Assembly: GCF_021730395.1 (NCBI RefSeq)
Contig: NW_026463305.1
Location: 1 to 64,000, forward strand
Direction: 5' to 3'
Source of the DNA: Mercenaria mercenaria
Lineage: Eukaryota; Mollusca; Bivalvia; Venerida; Veneridae
Length of the DNA stretch: 64,000 nucleotides
Part shown: one piece after another, positions 1-10,299 of the stretch
Layout: every line of letters starts with the position of its first letter
How positions within the stretch are numbered: the stretch's first letter is position 1
Made by a program: the position numbers and the translations under genes
The notes under the pieces: model-generated
Database searches by the model: none
The model's input: only the letters and a program-made list of their open reading frames with translations
Told to the model about the DNA's origin: nothing

Positions 1-917
1 GATCATGTGATAGGTGTGGCCCGGCGCTGTATGGAACGAACCAACCTAGGCTGTCAGTGTCAGAAAAATGAGTATATTTGATGTATTTATATCGTAACAC
101 ATAAGCACTATCTGTGCTTGACTCCCTTTTCATGCTATCATTGCTATAATTATTGTTGAATAGCTGTTAATAATAGGATTTGGGTCATTTGTGGCTGATT
201 TGGGTTCATTATGCGGATAGCTGGATCCCAGCATCAGACATTATGCCATATACAATAGTTAAAAGGGAACCAGATATTTGTTAGAGCAAGTACTCGTTGT
301 AAAATACTATGTATAAATTTGGACCAATCAGAACACGTTCTATATATAGCATCAATCAAAGCTCACGTCTGCTAGGGTATAAATAGGTAGATGGATGACA
401 GAGAGATCATTCTGTATCCAGCGATAGAAGAAGACACACCGAGGATTCAACTAATAATTTATCCCGGTACTTTGATGAGGAAGTTATTGCAACTACACTG
501 TCAGGGCGGATAAATTATTAAAAAGAAAACGTTTGAAGTTCATAGACTAAAGAAGAGTTGCAGAATTTCAACAAGGTTTCGAGCTATAGGGCCAGCGCAT
601 AGGAGTTTTACCTTAAGGGTAGTTGAGTGCTATAGACGATAGCAAATAAGGCTGAGCATCGGAAAGCTGAGACAGAGACCCAGAGTTTGGTAATCTACTG
701 AGATAGTAGGAGAGTTCCAGCTTATAGATGGTTCAGAATTATTGGCGAAGTACAGCCAAGGCATTAGGGTTATACCTATATGATAGTTGAATGCTATAAG
801 TGATAGCATATAGGCGCTGAACATCCAGGAGTCAGGGCAATCTTACTGAGTTGCAGCTTTAATTAAGAAAACATAGGCTGAGTATTTATGCGATAGGACT
901 CGTACGTTGTTGTTCAA

Positions 918-3016
918 AGACAATAGAGAGTTTGAGATTTCAACCTTCGCCTTCCCCTTCAACGTCTCTTGCGAAGTTAACGTATGAAGTTGAAGTTCGA
1001 TTCAAATTCCTTGAGATTTCAAACGTTAGAATAAACCTTACTTCTTTTAATCCGCCCATTCAATTTATCCGTAGTTATGATCGTATTTTTTTACGTGCAT
1101 TTTGATATCAATTGTCCGAAAGGGCAGGACTTTTACAAGAGGTTTTAAAAAAGAAAATTAAATAAAAACATTTCAATCAATATAATCATCGCATGGATAT
1201 TAGTGCGATTACAATAAAAAAAAGAAACAATGTGAACAATGCGAACAATGTGAAAACTCGGTGGTGTTGCTCCAAACATTTAGGTTTTATGTAAAATGAT
1301 GTCAGTACAATGTACGATTGTAAATCATACATGAGAGGAAATAAAAATGACAAGAGCTGTCCGCAAGACAGCGCGTTCGACTTTTCTCAGTGCTTGGCTG
1401 AATTAAAGCTTTGCCGGTAAAAAGAATCCAAGTTAGAAAGGGAGATATTTAATAGCTTTAATAGAAACAGAGATATTTGAAAAGGGGCATACTTCTGTCA
1501 AAATTCAAATAAGTGTTATGGGAATTGTATCTCCTGGTGTACACTTTGATAGTAGATAACTATTTTGAGTTTCAAGTCAAAAGCTTTAATAGTAACAGAG
1601 ATATTTGACTTTATCAAAAACTTTAACCAAAAATTCTAAGTTAGAAAGAGGCATAATTCTGTCAAAATTCAAATCAGACTCTCATAAACAATGTACCTGA
1701 TGAAAATCTAACCTTTTAAAAGATATGTTGATAACATGAGCCAATATACACAAGTTATGAATACATTTAACAAGCAATTTGAAACAAAAGTACGATACTC
1801 TCATGATATCATACGTTTTGGCATCATGACACTCTGTATGACTCTGTATAATGCCAAACTCTCAGACAGCACAATATAATCGTGCCGAGTCACCAGTTGT
1901 CTAGCGAAACAGTCGAGAAATGTTAGGTAGAGACGAAAATCGTCGCACAAAATTACATCTGGGCATATACACGTACGTGTATTTGTTCGAATATACTATT
2001 TCATAAGTAAAGCATGTGCAGATCCAGGAAATTTGGGTAGAGGGACACCCCATTTAAAGAGAGGGTCACCCATTACAAGTGGGGGATGGGGGTGGTCACA
2101 CCGAGTTTCAAGACCGATTTTCTTTGTAAAATGTAAGAATCAAAGCGGGGATTGACCCACAATGTCCCTCTGCCAGGCTCTGGGTCCGTGCATGTAAAGA
2201 ATGGAGTTATCCCATACGGCTAACAGGAAACTTTTCGCATCATGATATGATAGATCTGAAATTGTCTGATACTTCGGATAAATTTTCCGTCTTACTAGTA
2301 CCATTTTATGTTTATAATTGAAACGCAATTGTCGTATTAAGTGTCCGACAGAAACGGATTGATTTTATTTGGAAGTGAAAATAGAATGTTCCAACAAATG
2401 ATAATCGCGCGTTATTATTCATTTTTCAAGTAAAATGACTGTCATGCCATGTGCCTCCATCCAGATTTCAGTCTTTGATGCCGAGTATGTGGGTAGAGTA
2501 GATGAAAAAAGACTGTAGTTTTGACTTTCGTCATATCACATCTTCGACGTTCAAACCTTCACTTCATACGACAAAAAGACCCATCTGGTACAATCGATAC
2601 CGCATGGGGACACAAATATGCCGTAGAAGTTAAAGTTAGAACAAAATCTCAAAGTTTCTCAAAATCAGTTGATAACTTCTTACTTCCAGGTTCAATTCAA
2701 TGTATTTAATTAAAATCATTAGCCATACAAAACTTCATTATTCTTATACTTACTGATAGTGTTTCGCATCAAATTTAGTCTAATTATACATATGGATAAA
2801 CGAATAACTTAATAAGCAGAAATCCTGAAACAAAGCTTTTTATTTCACATAGTAATAAAGAGAAGTCTTAGGCGTACTTGATATTACATGGAAAACCTTA
2901 GTAGCAATGTCTGATATAAATAAAATACACGCAAATCGGTGATGTTTTACCCCAAATATATATGAGAGACGTTGAAGGGGAAGGCGAAGGTTGAAATCTC
3001 AAACTCTCTATTGTCT
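918..3016. mobile_element. Nested element with ~52-bp terminal inverted repeats
   Basis: Bases 918-969 are the near-perfect reverse complement of 2965-3016 (the shared core includes AGACAATAGAGAG and CTTCCCCTTCAACGTCTC). The 2.1 kb between them holds no convincing gene. This looks like a non-autonomous DNA transposon inserted in the LTR-like sequence. I could not find a clear target-site duplication, so the exact ends and family are open. Confidence 0.5.
1335..1730. repeat. Dispersed bivalve-type repeat (CAAGAGCTGTC family)
   Basis: The sequence around 1348-1378 (GACAAGAGCTGTCCGCAAGA, then CAGCGCGTTCGAC) and the twice-occurring GTCAAAATTCAAAT blocks (about 1498 and 1657) resemble a repeat I recall as common in bivalve genomes. 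Two partial units are visible, each with GTTAGAAAG, an ACAGAGATATTTGA segment and the GTCAAAATTCAAAT block. It lies inside the nested element and is non-coding. Confidence 0.4.
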
Positions 3017-3826
3017 GAAGGGAACTTCGACACAAAGACCAGTCAAGTATAGTATCTCCAGCCTATAGGGGTTTAAGCTGCTGATTTTGAGTTGGAGAAT
3101 GATAGTTGAAACATTAAATGATTTTTGCCTCACCTCTGAATTTGTCTAGCTCATAACTGGAATCATTTACGAATCATTGGTACACGAATCATTTAGGCAA
3201 GGTAGCCAGAGGAAAATTTTATATACGAGATATTTGGTCTCACCAGCTTTACGTTTTAACAAAGGACATTCTACATAGTTGGTCAGCTAGTCTAAGACAT
3301 AGTCACCTTAGCGATTGGACCCATTTCATTGTTCAAGATACTAAAGGCGAAGGCACTTCCCCGGGTCATATAATCGTATCCTGACAGTCAGCCGGAACCG
3401 GATGTCTGAAGGATCTCACGGTCAGACAAAGTTCACGCTACACAATGTTGCCAATGGTATTACGGAGTTTATGATTAAGTATATGTCACTCTTGTTCAGT
3501 GAATTTATTCCTAAATATAAAGATATTCACGGCCGAGCTACTTGTAAAATCGTTTTCTTTATATCCGACAAAAAATATGAAGTTATTGTAATGGGAGATA
3601 CTTTTGCAGTAACAATACCTATGCGCCGATAACCTCAATGACACTGAACTTATTGTTTATGTCGTATAGAAAGTAAACAGGAAGTAAAAGTTAGCAAATT
3701 GAAACGTCTTAACTAAATTGTTAACAAGTTAACAATGAAAGGTACATTGTCGATATAAGTTATTGTAAGAAAGCTTTCCTGGTGAATTCTTATAGAGCTA
3801 GTGCTGGTTCTTTAACAACGAGAAAT

Positions 3827-5499
3827 ATGACAACTTCTGAATCTGACATATACCTTACTCTTTCAACGGTCAGAGATACGAATGCTGCAGAGGAAACTGC
3901 GAGGTATTCAACTATAAAAAAGATGCCGTGTTGCAGTGGGTGTTGCGGAGGGAACGGATATACACGAAATTGCACGGTCTATGTTATCGTTATAGTTGCG
4001 GCTATTCTAACTGTAGGAAGTGGCATATCTATGTTTCTGGTTGGAAGTAGAACGGCCAAAATTGAATGTAATCTGGTCTTACCAAATGATTACGCTATCA
4101 ACGGAAGACATGGATATGAACAGGAAAACAAATTGGATTCTAAAATTCCTACAAAACCTTCAACCCCATCGCAGACGACAAAATCTGCAGGAACAGTGAA
4201 AACAACACGAACATTATCATCAACTTTGGAAACAACAACAAAACGAACTCCTGAAACAGCAGCGAAACAAAATGATACGCTTAAAGGTCAGTCTATCTTA
4301 GCAGGAAATGGTAGTATTTTTAGGAAGATTAAAGTTTGCATTAAAGAAAATTTTCAACTTCGTCCAAAAAATATTATTGAAAGTTCATAAACTTTCAATA
4401 ATATTTTTTTTGGACGAAATTGTAAGGTTTCTTAAATGATACGCTGCAACTGCATACTATGGTTTGGCTTTGGTTCTTCAGTGTAGGTTTTTGCATGCAC
4501 TAGGTATAATTTGGCAGAAATTTTCTTTGATGTAGTACGAAATGTTAACACAGATAATAGAACGTCGATGAATCGAACTACTTTTAGAAAACAATTTACC
4601 GGGCAGTTGTGTTAATGTAAAATAATTTTATCTTATACAGCCGTTCCAGCAATCACAACTGTTTTCACCCGATGGGGAAGATCTGTATGCACAAGTGATT
4701 CCAACATGTTATACTCCGGTAATATTTTATTATTTAAAAAAACGATAATGCTGTTTCGTTAGGATAAATATAATTGTTTTAAAGATTATAAAACATGTCC
4801 GCCGTGCAACGATGTAGTTATAGTTTGAAAGGGCGATAGACATTTCTTAAACATGTTAAGATAACTTTGTATGGAAACATGGCTAACGAAAATGTTTTAT
4901 TCAATTTCAACAATTTAAGTGACCTTTTGTTTTTCTCATCTAAGTCATTTACTTCACTGCGACATATTTCATCATTTTCGCAACTGTGTATCTGTCCTTT
5001 TATCCCAGGTTACACAGCTGGTATTCACACGACATCGCTTAGCGGAACATCAAGTATCCTATGTCTACCAAGGAACCCGGAGTATGCAAAAGCCCATTCT
5101 CTGAGCTATATAAACAGTGAAATGTATAGTGTTGAATTTGCGGCTTTTACAGAAGACTTGCTGGCAATATTTGGTAACTCAAGCATAAAAGAACATGTCC
5201 TCCCGTGTGCGGTATGCGAGGTCGTTGGGCGTGGAACAAGTACAATGTTTCCTGCACTAACAAAATGTTTTCAAGGATGGACATTTGAGTATTCTGGATA
5301 TCTCATGTCAGCTCCAATTAACCGAAAAATAAACATTGATACAAAATGCATTGACAGTGACCCAGAAGCTCTAGATATAGAAGTTTCAAGGTATCTGCAC
5401 TATGAAGCTGAATTTGCTTTTATATCAAGTAAAGGAAAGCTGCCGGCACCACCATATGTTGTAAAAAGAGCACTTACTTGTGTTGTCTGCACCAAATAA
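3827..5499 (+). CDS. Type II membrane protein with spongin/short-chain-collagen-like ectodomain
   Basis: Three exons are supported by consensus splice sites and by copy 2: 3827-4286, 4641-4718 and 5009-5499 (introns GTCAGT...ACAG and GTAATA...CCCAG, both phase 1). They encode about 342 residues. The N-terminal cytosolic tail carries two YxxL/I motifs (DIYLTL, RYSTI, 14 residues apart) and a CC-SG-CC cluster suited to palmitoylation. One membrane helix follows at about residues 50-72, then a Ser/Thr/Pro-rich stalk. The C-terminal domain begins near TRWGRSVC and ends HxxCVVCTK-like (LTCVVCTK). It has the Cys pattern of the sponge short-chain collagen C4-like domain (LPCAVCEVVGRGT, GWTFEYSGYLMS). 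With no signal peptide ahead of the helix, the protein should be type II with the domain outside the cell. Function is unknown, and adhesion or matrix binding is only inference. The start was chosen as the first in-frame ATG conserved in both copies; an upstream coding exon is not excluded. Confidence 0.75.
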
Positions 5500-6190
5500 T
5501 TTTTTTCAGAAGTAAGCCAATTTATTCGGATACTGTTGTTACCAAGTGATTAACATTAACTTCTTATGCTTTGTTCCCGGTCAATCCAGTGGTTTGACTG
5601 TTCTCAGTCATTCTTGTGTCATGATTATGAGGCTAAAGTTTTTCATCAGAAATTGAAGAGACCAGAGATCGAACGAAAAACTCAAATACTTATGTTGCAT
5701 GACAAAAAATAAAAACTTCTTTCTTTTTTCTTTTTTTATAATCACAACAGCGGACATTCAGTGTCTTGAGTTGTGTTAGCTGAAAAAGAATACCCCTATC
5801 TATGTCCTAGTATTGTAATAGATTGACTGATTCCTAGGAATCATTGAGTTCTGTATACGCGGCTTGTGATCCATGGGTCGCCGACTGGTTCTACATTTTG
5901 ATCCTGTATTTGACTTTCCAATCCTAATGGAAATCGAAGTTATGTATGAGAGTTTTGCTTCTCTTGTCCACCTTTATCCTATCAATGTTGAAGGTTATGC
6001 TTTGACTGGTTATTGAATTTCATTTTTCAGAGTGTCTAAGCTCTTATTTCGTCTTCTATTCGTAAGGGTTAAGATTTTGGCCGTACATTTCTGAACCGTC
6101 CGCGAGATTGTAGTGTTCCCGTTGGACCTATTACTGATACACAATTATTTTTGTTGATAGACATTCCTTTTATCAGTATTTTCTATTAGG
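5500..6190 (+). other. 3' flank of the spongin-domain gene, conserved in copy 2
   Basis: This segment follows the stop codon and matches 42215-42905. It is AT-rich with no conserved frame, so it is read as 3' UTR and downstream flank. The duplication ends here. Confidence 0.6.
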
Positions 6191-6315
6191 GGATATTAAA
6201 TATCTGCCGAGGTCGGGCCGATATAATTCCTATTTGCAGCCGAAATTGAAGCCGATATCGGGCCGTTATAGACGACGACGTCAGTTTGATATCGGGCCGA
6301 TATAGAATGCTGGCT
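6190..6315. repeat. GATATCGGGCCGATAT-type palindromic motif cluster
   Basis: Four related motifs built on TCGGGCCGATAT are clustered just past the duplication boundary (about 6212, 6250, 6290 and 6296). The motif is self-complementary (GATATCGGGCCGATATAG). It looks like a fragment of a dispersed repeat. Confidence 0.4.
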
Positions 6316-6537
6316 GGGTATTCACCAAAGGGTAAGAACATAAATGACATGTAACACATATTGTAACTCGACCAGCAAATAACCTACATACATGTAGAGC
6401 AAAATCTATCTCGGGTTTTTCTGCAATAACCCACGCGCGTGCAATGACGTCATCCTATCCAGGTGCGTAGCACGGTCGTAAAAAGTAGTTACCATTTTTG
6501 CTAACACTGTTGATACTATAGTATGTCGTGTTAGAAT

Positions 6538-6709
6538 CGAAATAACAAGTTCCCAAGTATGATTTATCGTAGAATAACCCGAGTTTTTCGTTCTTATGCG
6601 GAACAATATATCACTCAGGCCTACGGCCTTCGTAATATATTCTTACGCATAAGAACTTAAAACACGGGTTATTCTACGATAAACCACGTTTGGGAACTTA
6701 TTATTTCTT
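6538..6709. mobile_element. Foldback MITE
   Basis: Bases 6538-6605 pair with 6643-6709 as an imperfect inverted repeat. The shared blocks include AAGTTCCCAA, TTTATCGTAGAATAACCCG and GTTCTTATGCG. A smaller palindrome lies in the loop (AATATATCACTCAGGCC and GGCCTTCGTAATATATT). It has no coding content, so it is best read as a foldback MITE. Related sequence (CTCGGGTTTTTCTGCAATAA) occurs just upstream near 6410. Confidence 0.6.
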
Positions 6710-6884
6710 AAGTAAAGCGGTATAAGTTATCGATGAATTTAAACGAATGTATGGCCCAAAGGATATTACGTTGGTTTAACAAACTTGCTTAACGAAGTTC
6801 GAGCCTTGGCAAGTTAACATTGTTTAAAAAAAAATAATCGTTTGTTTCAATTAACATTGCACGAGAAAATTGTGCTCTTCATAT

Positions 6885-6920
6885 TATGGAGGAAATAAAA
6901 GTATCTATCTATCTATTGAA
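6885..6920 (+). repeat. LINE-type 3' tail with (ATCT)n
   Basis: GGAGGAAATAAAAG followed by ATCTATCTATCT resembles the 3' end of CR1/Jockey-like LINEs with short tail repeats. No coding part is recognisable upstream. Confidence 0.35.
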
Positions 6921-7221
6921 AAATCATCAAAAATATTCATTCATTTTGCGTCGAGAGAAGACAAATAACTCGAATTCCTATACATCATCTGACTCTGAGA
7001 CTGACACAGCTGAAGGGTCGGCAACAGACACAGCACGTGAAGTTGAAATTATGTGACATGAATTTAACTGAAATAAAAGTAGCAAAATATATCATAAATA
7101 TAGAAATAATGAAAAATATGTAAAACCTTATTATTAAAATATATAAAATGGCTTTCAAAAAGAGTCTTCAAAGATTCTTGACTAAAATAAAATAAAATGT
7201 ATACTAATGAAAAAAAACATG

Positions 7222-7530
7222 GTCTATTTCTTGTCCGTTCCATAACTCTTCCATTCGATGAAGAGATTTTAAAATTACTTGGCATAAACGTTCCTTATAT
7301 TGAGATGACGTGTCAGACGCCAGACCAAGACCCCTAGCTTCAAGGTCAAGGTCACACTTAGAAGTCAAAGGTTAACATTGTTTGTTTCTTGTACGGTCAA
7401 TAACTCTGCCATTCATCAAGGGATGTTAAAATTACTTGTCACAATTGTTCCCTATAATGAGTTGGTGTGTCATGCTTAAGACAAAGACCCCTTAGCTCCA
7501 AGTCAAGGTTACCTTTGGAGAACTTTTTTT
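7222..7530. repeat. Two diverged ~155-bp tandem units (TCAAGGTCAAGGTCA family)
   Basis: Two successive units share TTCTTGT-CGGT, AACTCT-CCATTC, TTAAAATTACTTG, GTTCC-TAT and the AAGACCCCTAGCT-CAAGGTCAAGGTCA end. This unit type is one I recall as abundant and non-coding in molluscs. The rest of 6920-8300 shows no gene. Confidence 0.55.
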
Positions 7531-7861
7531 ATCTGGTCACAAAATAATTCATACCTAAACTATTCTGGCATATTTTGCGCAGACAACTGTAGCATTCTTG
7601 GGCACACTTTGGGTGCGTTTGGTGCTAATAGTGACAGCTCTTGTTTGAGGTTCAATTTGAAATACTTAGTATATTTTGAGATTTATATAGACTTGTACAT
7701 TTCCCTATAAAATGTCAAGGTCAGTAGTGGCTGTTTGTCAAGTTACCTTAAAGACACACCACAAAATAACTGTATTCTTCTGTATTTCCATGATGGTAAT
7801 TATACATTTTTTTGCACAGAGACAATAAGAAATAGCAAGTATTTAGTTACAAATTGACAGT

Positions 7862-7905
7862 GACATATATAGATAGATAGATATTTTATTGAACAAAACG
7901 TCATA
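7862..7905 (-). repeat. LINE-type 3' tail in minus orientation
   Basis: TATAGATAGATAGATAT followed by TTTATTGAACAAAACG reads on the minus strand as an AATAAA-like end with (ATCT)n, the same kind of tail as at 6885 but inverted. It is probably the truncated end of another LINE. Confidence 0.3.
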
Positions 7906-8374
7906 GACTAAGGCTAAGACAATGTGTTTAATGTCTAAATATATTATTAAATTAATGTTGTAGTAAGCACAGTACTTTTTTAAGGTGAGTTTAGACCACA
8001 CTTTGTTTCTACAGTGTATGATAGTTATTATTATATGTTTATAAAACTATACTGAGAAAAGAATGGCTGAATAAGTTTGAAGATGAAGTTGTGAAAACAA
8101 GGCTTAAATTGTCCACCTGTCAATGTGCAGAATACTAGTAGCTGTATTATACCAGTATTACCAGAATTATTTGCACCAAGTTCGTGTGGGAGGAAAAAGT
8201 AGGTCACTAGGTCGAGGTGGGTCTTTAACACTTCAAGTAATTTCTTGAATACCGATGGTTAAAAATAAATATTATTAACGGTTTATGCGAATGCGATCAT
8301 GTTACACACTGATAGCCACACGAGAAATACATGCTACGGTGTTCCGTTGGGGCCATCGCAGTTTCGCGTTGTCG

Positions 8375-8690
8375 TCCTAAGGGCGAAATCGCAAAAACAC
8401 GATATTTTTACGCGAAAACGCGATATTTTGACGCGAAAACACGAAGCAAAAAATATCGCGTTTTCGCGCTGTTAATATCGTGTTTTCGCATTTTCGCCCT
8501 CGATCTACCATCGTCTTTTCGTATTTTCGCCTTCGTGACAAGTAGGGCGAAAACGCGAAAACACGATATTGATAGCGCGAAAACGCGATATTTTTTGTTT
8601 TCGCGTTTTCGCCCTCTCAACTGCAAAGGCGAAAGCGCGAAAACACGATGTTTTAATATCGTAATTTCGCCTTTCGGTTGGACTTGTGCA
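8375..8690. repeat. Nested palindromic GCGAAAACRCGATATT repeat
   Basis: The motif GCGAAAAC(G/A)CGATATT and its reverse complement alternate at least ten times, flanked by GGGCGAAA and TTTCGCCC. The segment could fold into several long hairpins. Open frames on both strands here only translate the repeat (KTRYF-like units) and are not genes. A related but shorter patch lies at 42975-43060. Confidence 0.75.
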
Positions 8691-9360
8691 AACGCTTGCA
8701 AGACATTTCGAGAGACCGTAAATTCGACCCCGATACATTTCAACCCCAACTCCTTGGACATTTCAACCTTAATCTAATCCTTTTTTCGACACCTATTCTG
8801 TGATATGCATGGAGGTTAAAATATGTAGCAGTGTAGTTATTAATCCATTTTAGAGTTAATTGATAAAGATAATATGTATAACATGTAATAGAATGGTGAA
8901 ATCGGGATTGAGTTGATCTTTTCTTTTTGAAGGTGATATAGGTTTTGATTTTTTTTCATATTCAGATAACTGTTATTCAATATTATCCGTGTATATTCTT
9001 GCTCGCCTGTCTACCTTTTCATCAGTCAAATAAGGTAGAACTTGTTAAGACTTTATTGATTTTTTTTTTACATAAAATCTGTTTTATAATTAGAAGGCAG
9101 TCTGACGGACATACTTACGTACAAGTTTACAAGTATTTTATTTAGAGCAGGGAAATGTTTTTAAATTTATTCCTCGTTTTTTGTAAGTATATATATATAA
9201 ATACTGTGTGAATCTAGGCGATGCTCCTGTTGAAACACGCACTAAGTGTATAAAACGGCAATGTTTACCCGCATCTGCACTTAGAAAATGGTAACATACT
9301 AATAGAATAACAAATCTAATTATCAACTTTAAGATGTCATCGTCAAAATCTCAAGTTAAG

Positions 9361-9367
9361 CCCCCCC

Positions 9368-9417
<50 letters not shown>
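9361..9417. repeat. Poly-C/poly-A homopolymer pair
   Basis: A run of 28 C is followed directly by 29 A. A short frame across it encodes only proline and lysine and is spurious. The lengths are unreliable, as is usual for homopolymers. Confidence 0.9.
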
Positions 9418-9419
<2 letters not shown>

Positions 9420-9684
9420 AAACATTCATTTGGATTGGCGAGACACACACAATGGCACACTTTTACATTGTTGTGAATTAAAGTCATACCGCTTCTCAAA
9501 TAGCTACAAGGTCAGAAAAAAATAGAAAGAGGTAAAGTTCTGCATGTTGGGAGTCAGTTATAGTTTCCATACGGCACTATATATAGTCAGAAAAATGCTT
9601 GCATTCAGATTTACAACAATATAAAAAATATTGAATATTTTGCTATTATGCGAAATAAAACTTCTTTTACATTTTCACACTACT

Positions 9685-9870
9685 AGTAGAAATACCGGAG
9701 CTGGCCTGATTTTGCCCTAAATTGACCCTAACCCTGAGCCCAAAACGCCCAATGCCGGACAATTAAAAAAACATCTGGTTTTATGAATGTAAGTGGGCTG
9801 AAACGTCCTCAAAAATAAAGTCTACCCACACAATTAAAAACCCCTACAAGGTTTTGAACTCGATGAAAAA
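9685..9870 (+). repeat. Terminal repeat of element A
   Basis: Blocks GACCCTAACCCT, GACAATTAAAAAAACATCTG, TGAATGTAAGTGGGCTGAAAC and GTCTACCCACACAATTAAAA recur in the same order, with small changes, at 29195-29340 at the end of element B. A's end adjoins the integrase side and B's end adjoins the protease side, so the two represent opposite termini of the family and should be its terminal inverted repeats. Confidence 0.65.
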
Positions 9871-9884
9871 AGTTTTAAATACAT

Positions 9885-10274
9885 ATGATATGGATGAGGT
9901 TACAGAATAAAATATATTGTTTGAAAGAAAGAAGATTTACTGATAATATAAATCCTCATTATGTTACGGCAAAAAACGGGAATAAAATGATAATGGCTAC
10001 CTGTTCATCTTGTGGAAGAATGAAATCAAAGTTTGTTAAAAGTATAGGGGGTAATTTAGATATTCATAAAGCAATGTTACCTTTATTACCTAAGAAAGGT
10101 TTAACACTCCCAGGATATAACTATTGCGGGCCAGGAAATCCTTTGGATAACGGACCTCCTGTTAATGAACTGGACGCAGTATGCAAGACCCATGACTTTT
10201 GCTACGGCAGTGGTGTAAAAAAAGGTATATGCGATAAACAAATGTTGTCTAATTTAAAGAATACTAAATCATAA
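9885..10274 (+). CDS. Parvovirus-type phospholipase A2 domain protein (element A)
   Basis: The protein of about 129 residues has two parts. The N-terminal part resembles a small zinc-ribbon module found ahead of PLA2 in adintovirus-like proteins (TAKNGNKMIMATCSSCGRMK). The C-terminal part is a secreted-type/parvovirus VP1-type PLA2 core with the calcium loop YNYCGPGN and the catalytic His-Asp pair in CKTHDFCYG. In parvoviruses this enzyme acts on the endosomal membrane during entry. A similar role in this element family is inference. It is the first gene inside the terminal repeat, read toward the integrase. It is part of a fossil element. Confidence 0.8.
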   Translation: MIWMRLQNKIYCLKERRFTDNINPHYVTAKNGNKMIMATCSSCGRMKSKFVKSIGGNLDIHKAMLPLLPKKGLTLPGYNYCGPGNPLDNGPPVNELDAVCKTHDFCYGSGVKKGICDKQMLSNLKNTKS

Positions 10275-10299
10275 TCTGTTGGAGAAAAGATAGCCAAAC

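Larger units (their letters stand above)
58..3386 (+). mobile_element. Solo-LTR-like insertion, 5-bp target duplication
   Basis: This insertion interrupts the 5' flank of the duplicated block: bases 1-57 match 40109-40170 and the match resumes at 3387. It begins TGTCAG and ends CTGACA, and the 5-bp sequence GTCAG flanks it on both sides (53-57 and 3387-3391). A TATA box (TATAAATA, 378-385) lies in a promoter-like setting. TG...CA ends, a 5-bp target duplication, a promoter and no coding content fit a solo LTR of a Gypsy- or BEL-type retroelement. Removing the nested element at 918-3016 leaves about 1.2 kb, which is long but possible for an LTR. A DNA transposon with 6-bp terminal repeats is the alternative. 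Treated as a fossil. Confidence 0.5.
3387..6190 (+). repeat. Duplicated host block, copy 1
   Basis: This block matches 40153-42905 in the same orientation at roughly 90% by eye, across promoter flank, exons, introns and 3' flank. Similarity stops at TATTAGGGGATATTA (about 6185 in copy 1 and 42898 in copy 2). Its left side continues in bases 1-57, so the original block was longer and was split by the insertion at 58-3386. The separation of about 37-40 kb makes this a local segmental duplication rather than a close tandem. Confidence 0.85.

Noticed and set aside
3402-3632. 76-residue open frame upstream of the spongin-domain gene
   Set aside because: Copy 2 has indels here that are not multiples of three and a stop, with no sign of frame conservation. 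It is better read as promoter or 5' flank.
8331-8777. Long overlapping frames on both strands (148 and 117 residues)
   Set aside because: They only translate the palindromic GCGAAAACRCGATATT repeat.
9334-9525. Frame with poly-Pro and poly-Lys
   Set aside because: It is the poly-C/poly-A tract.
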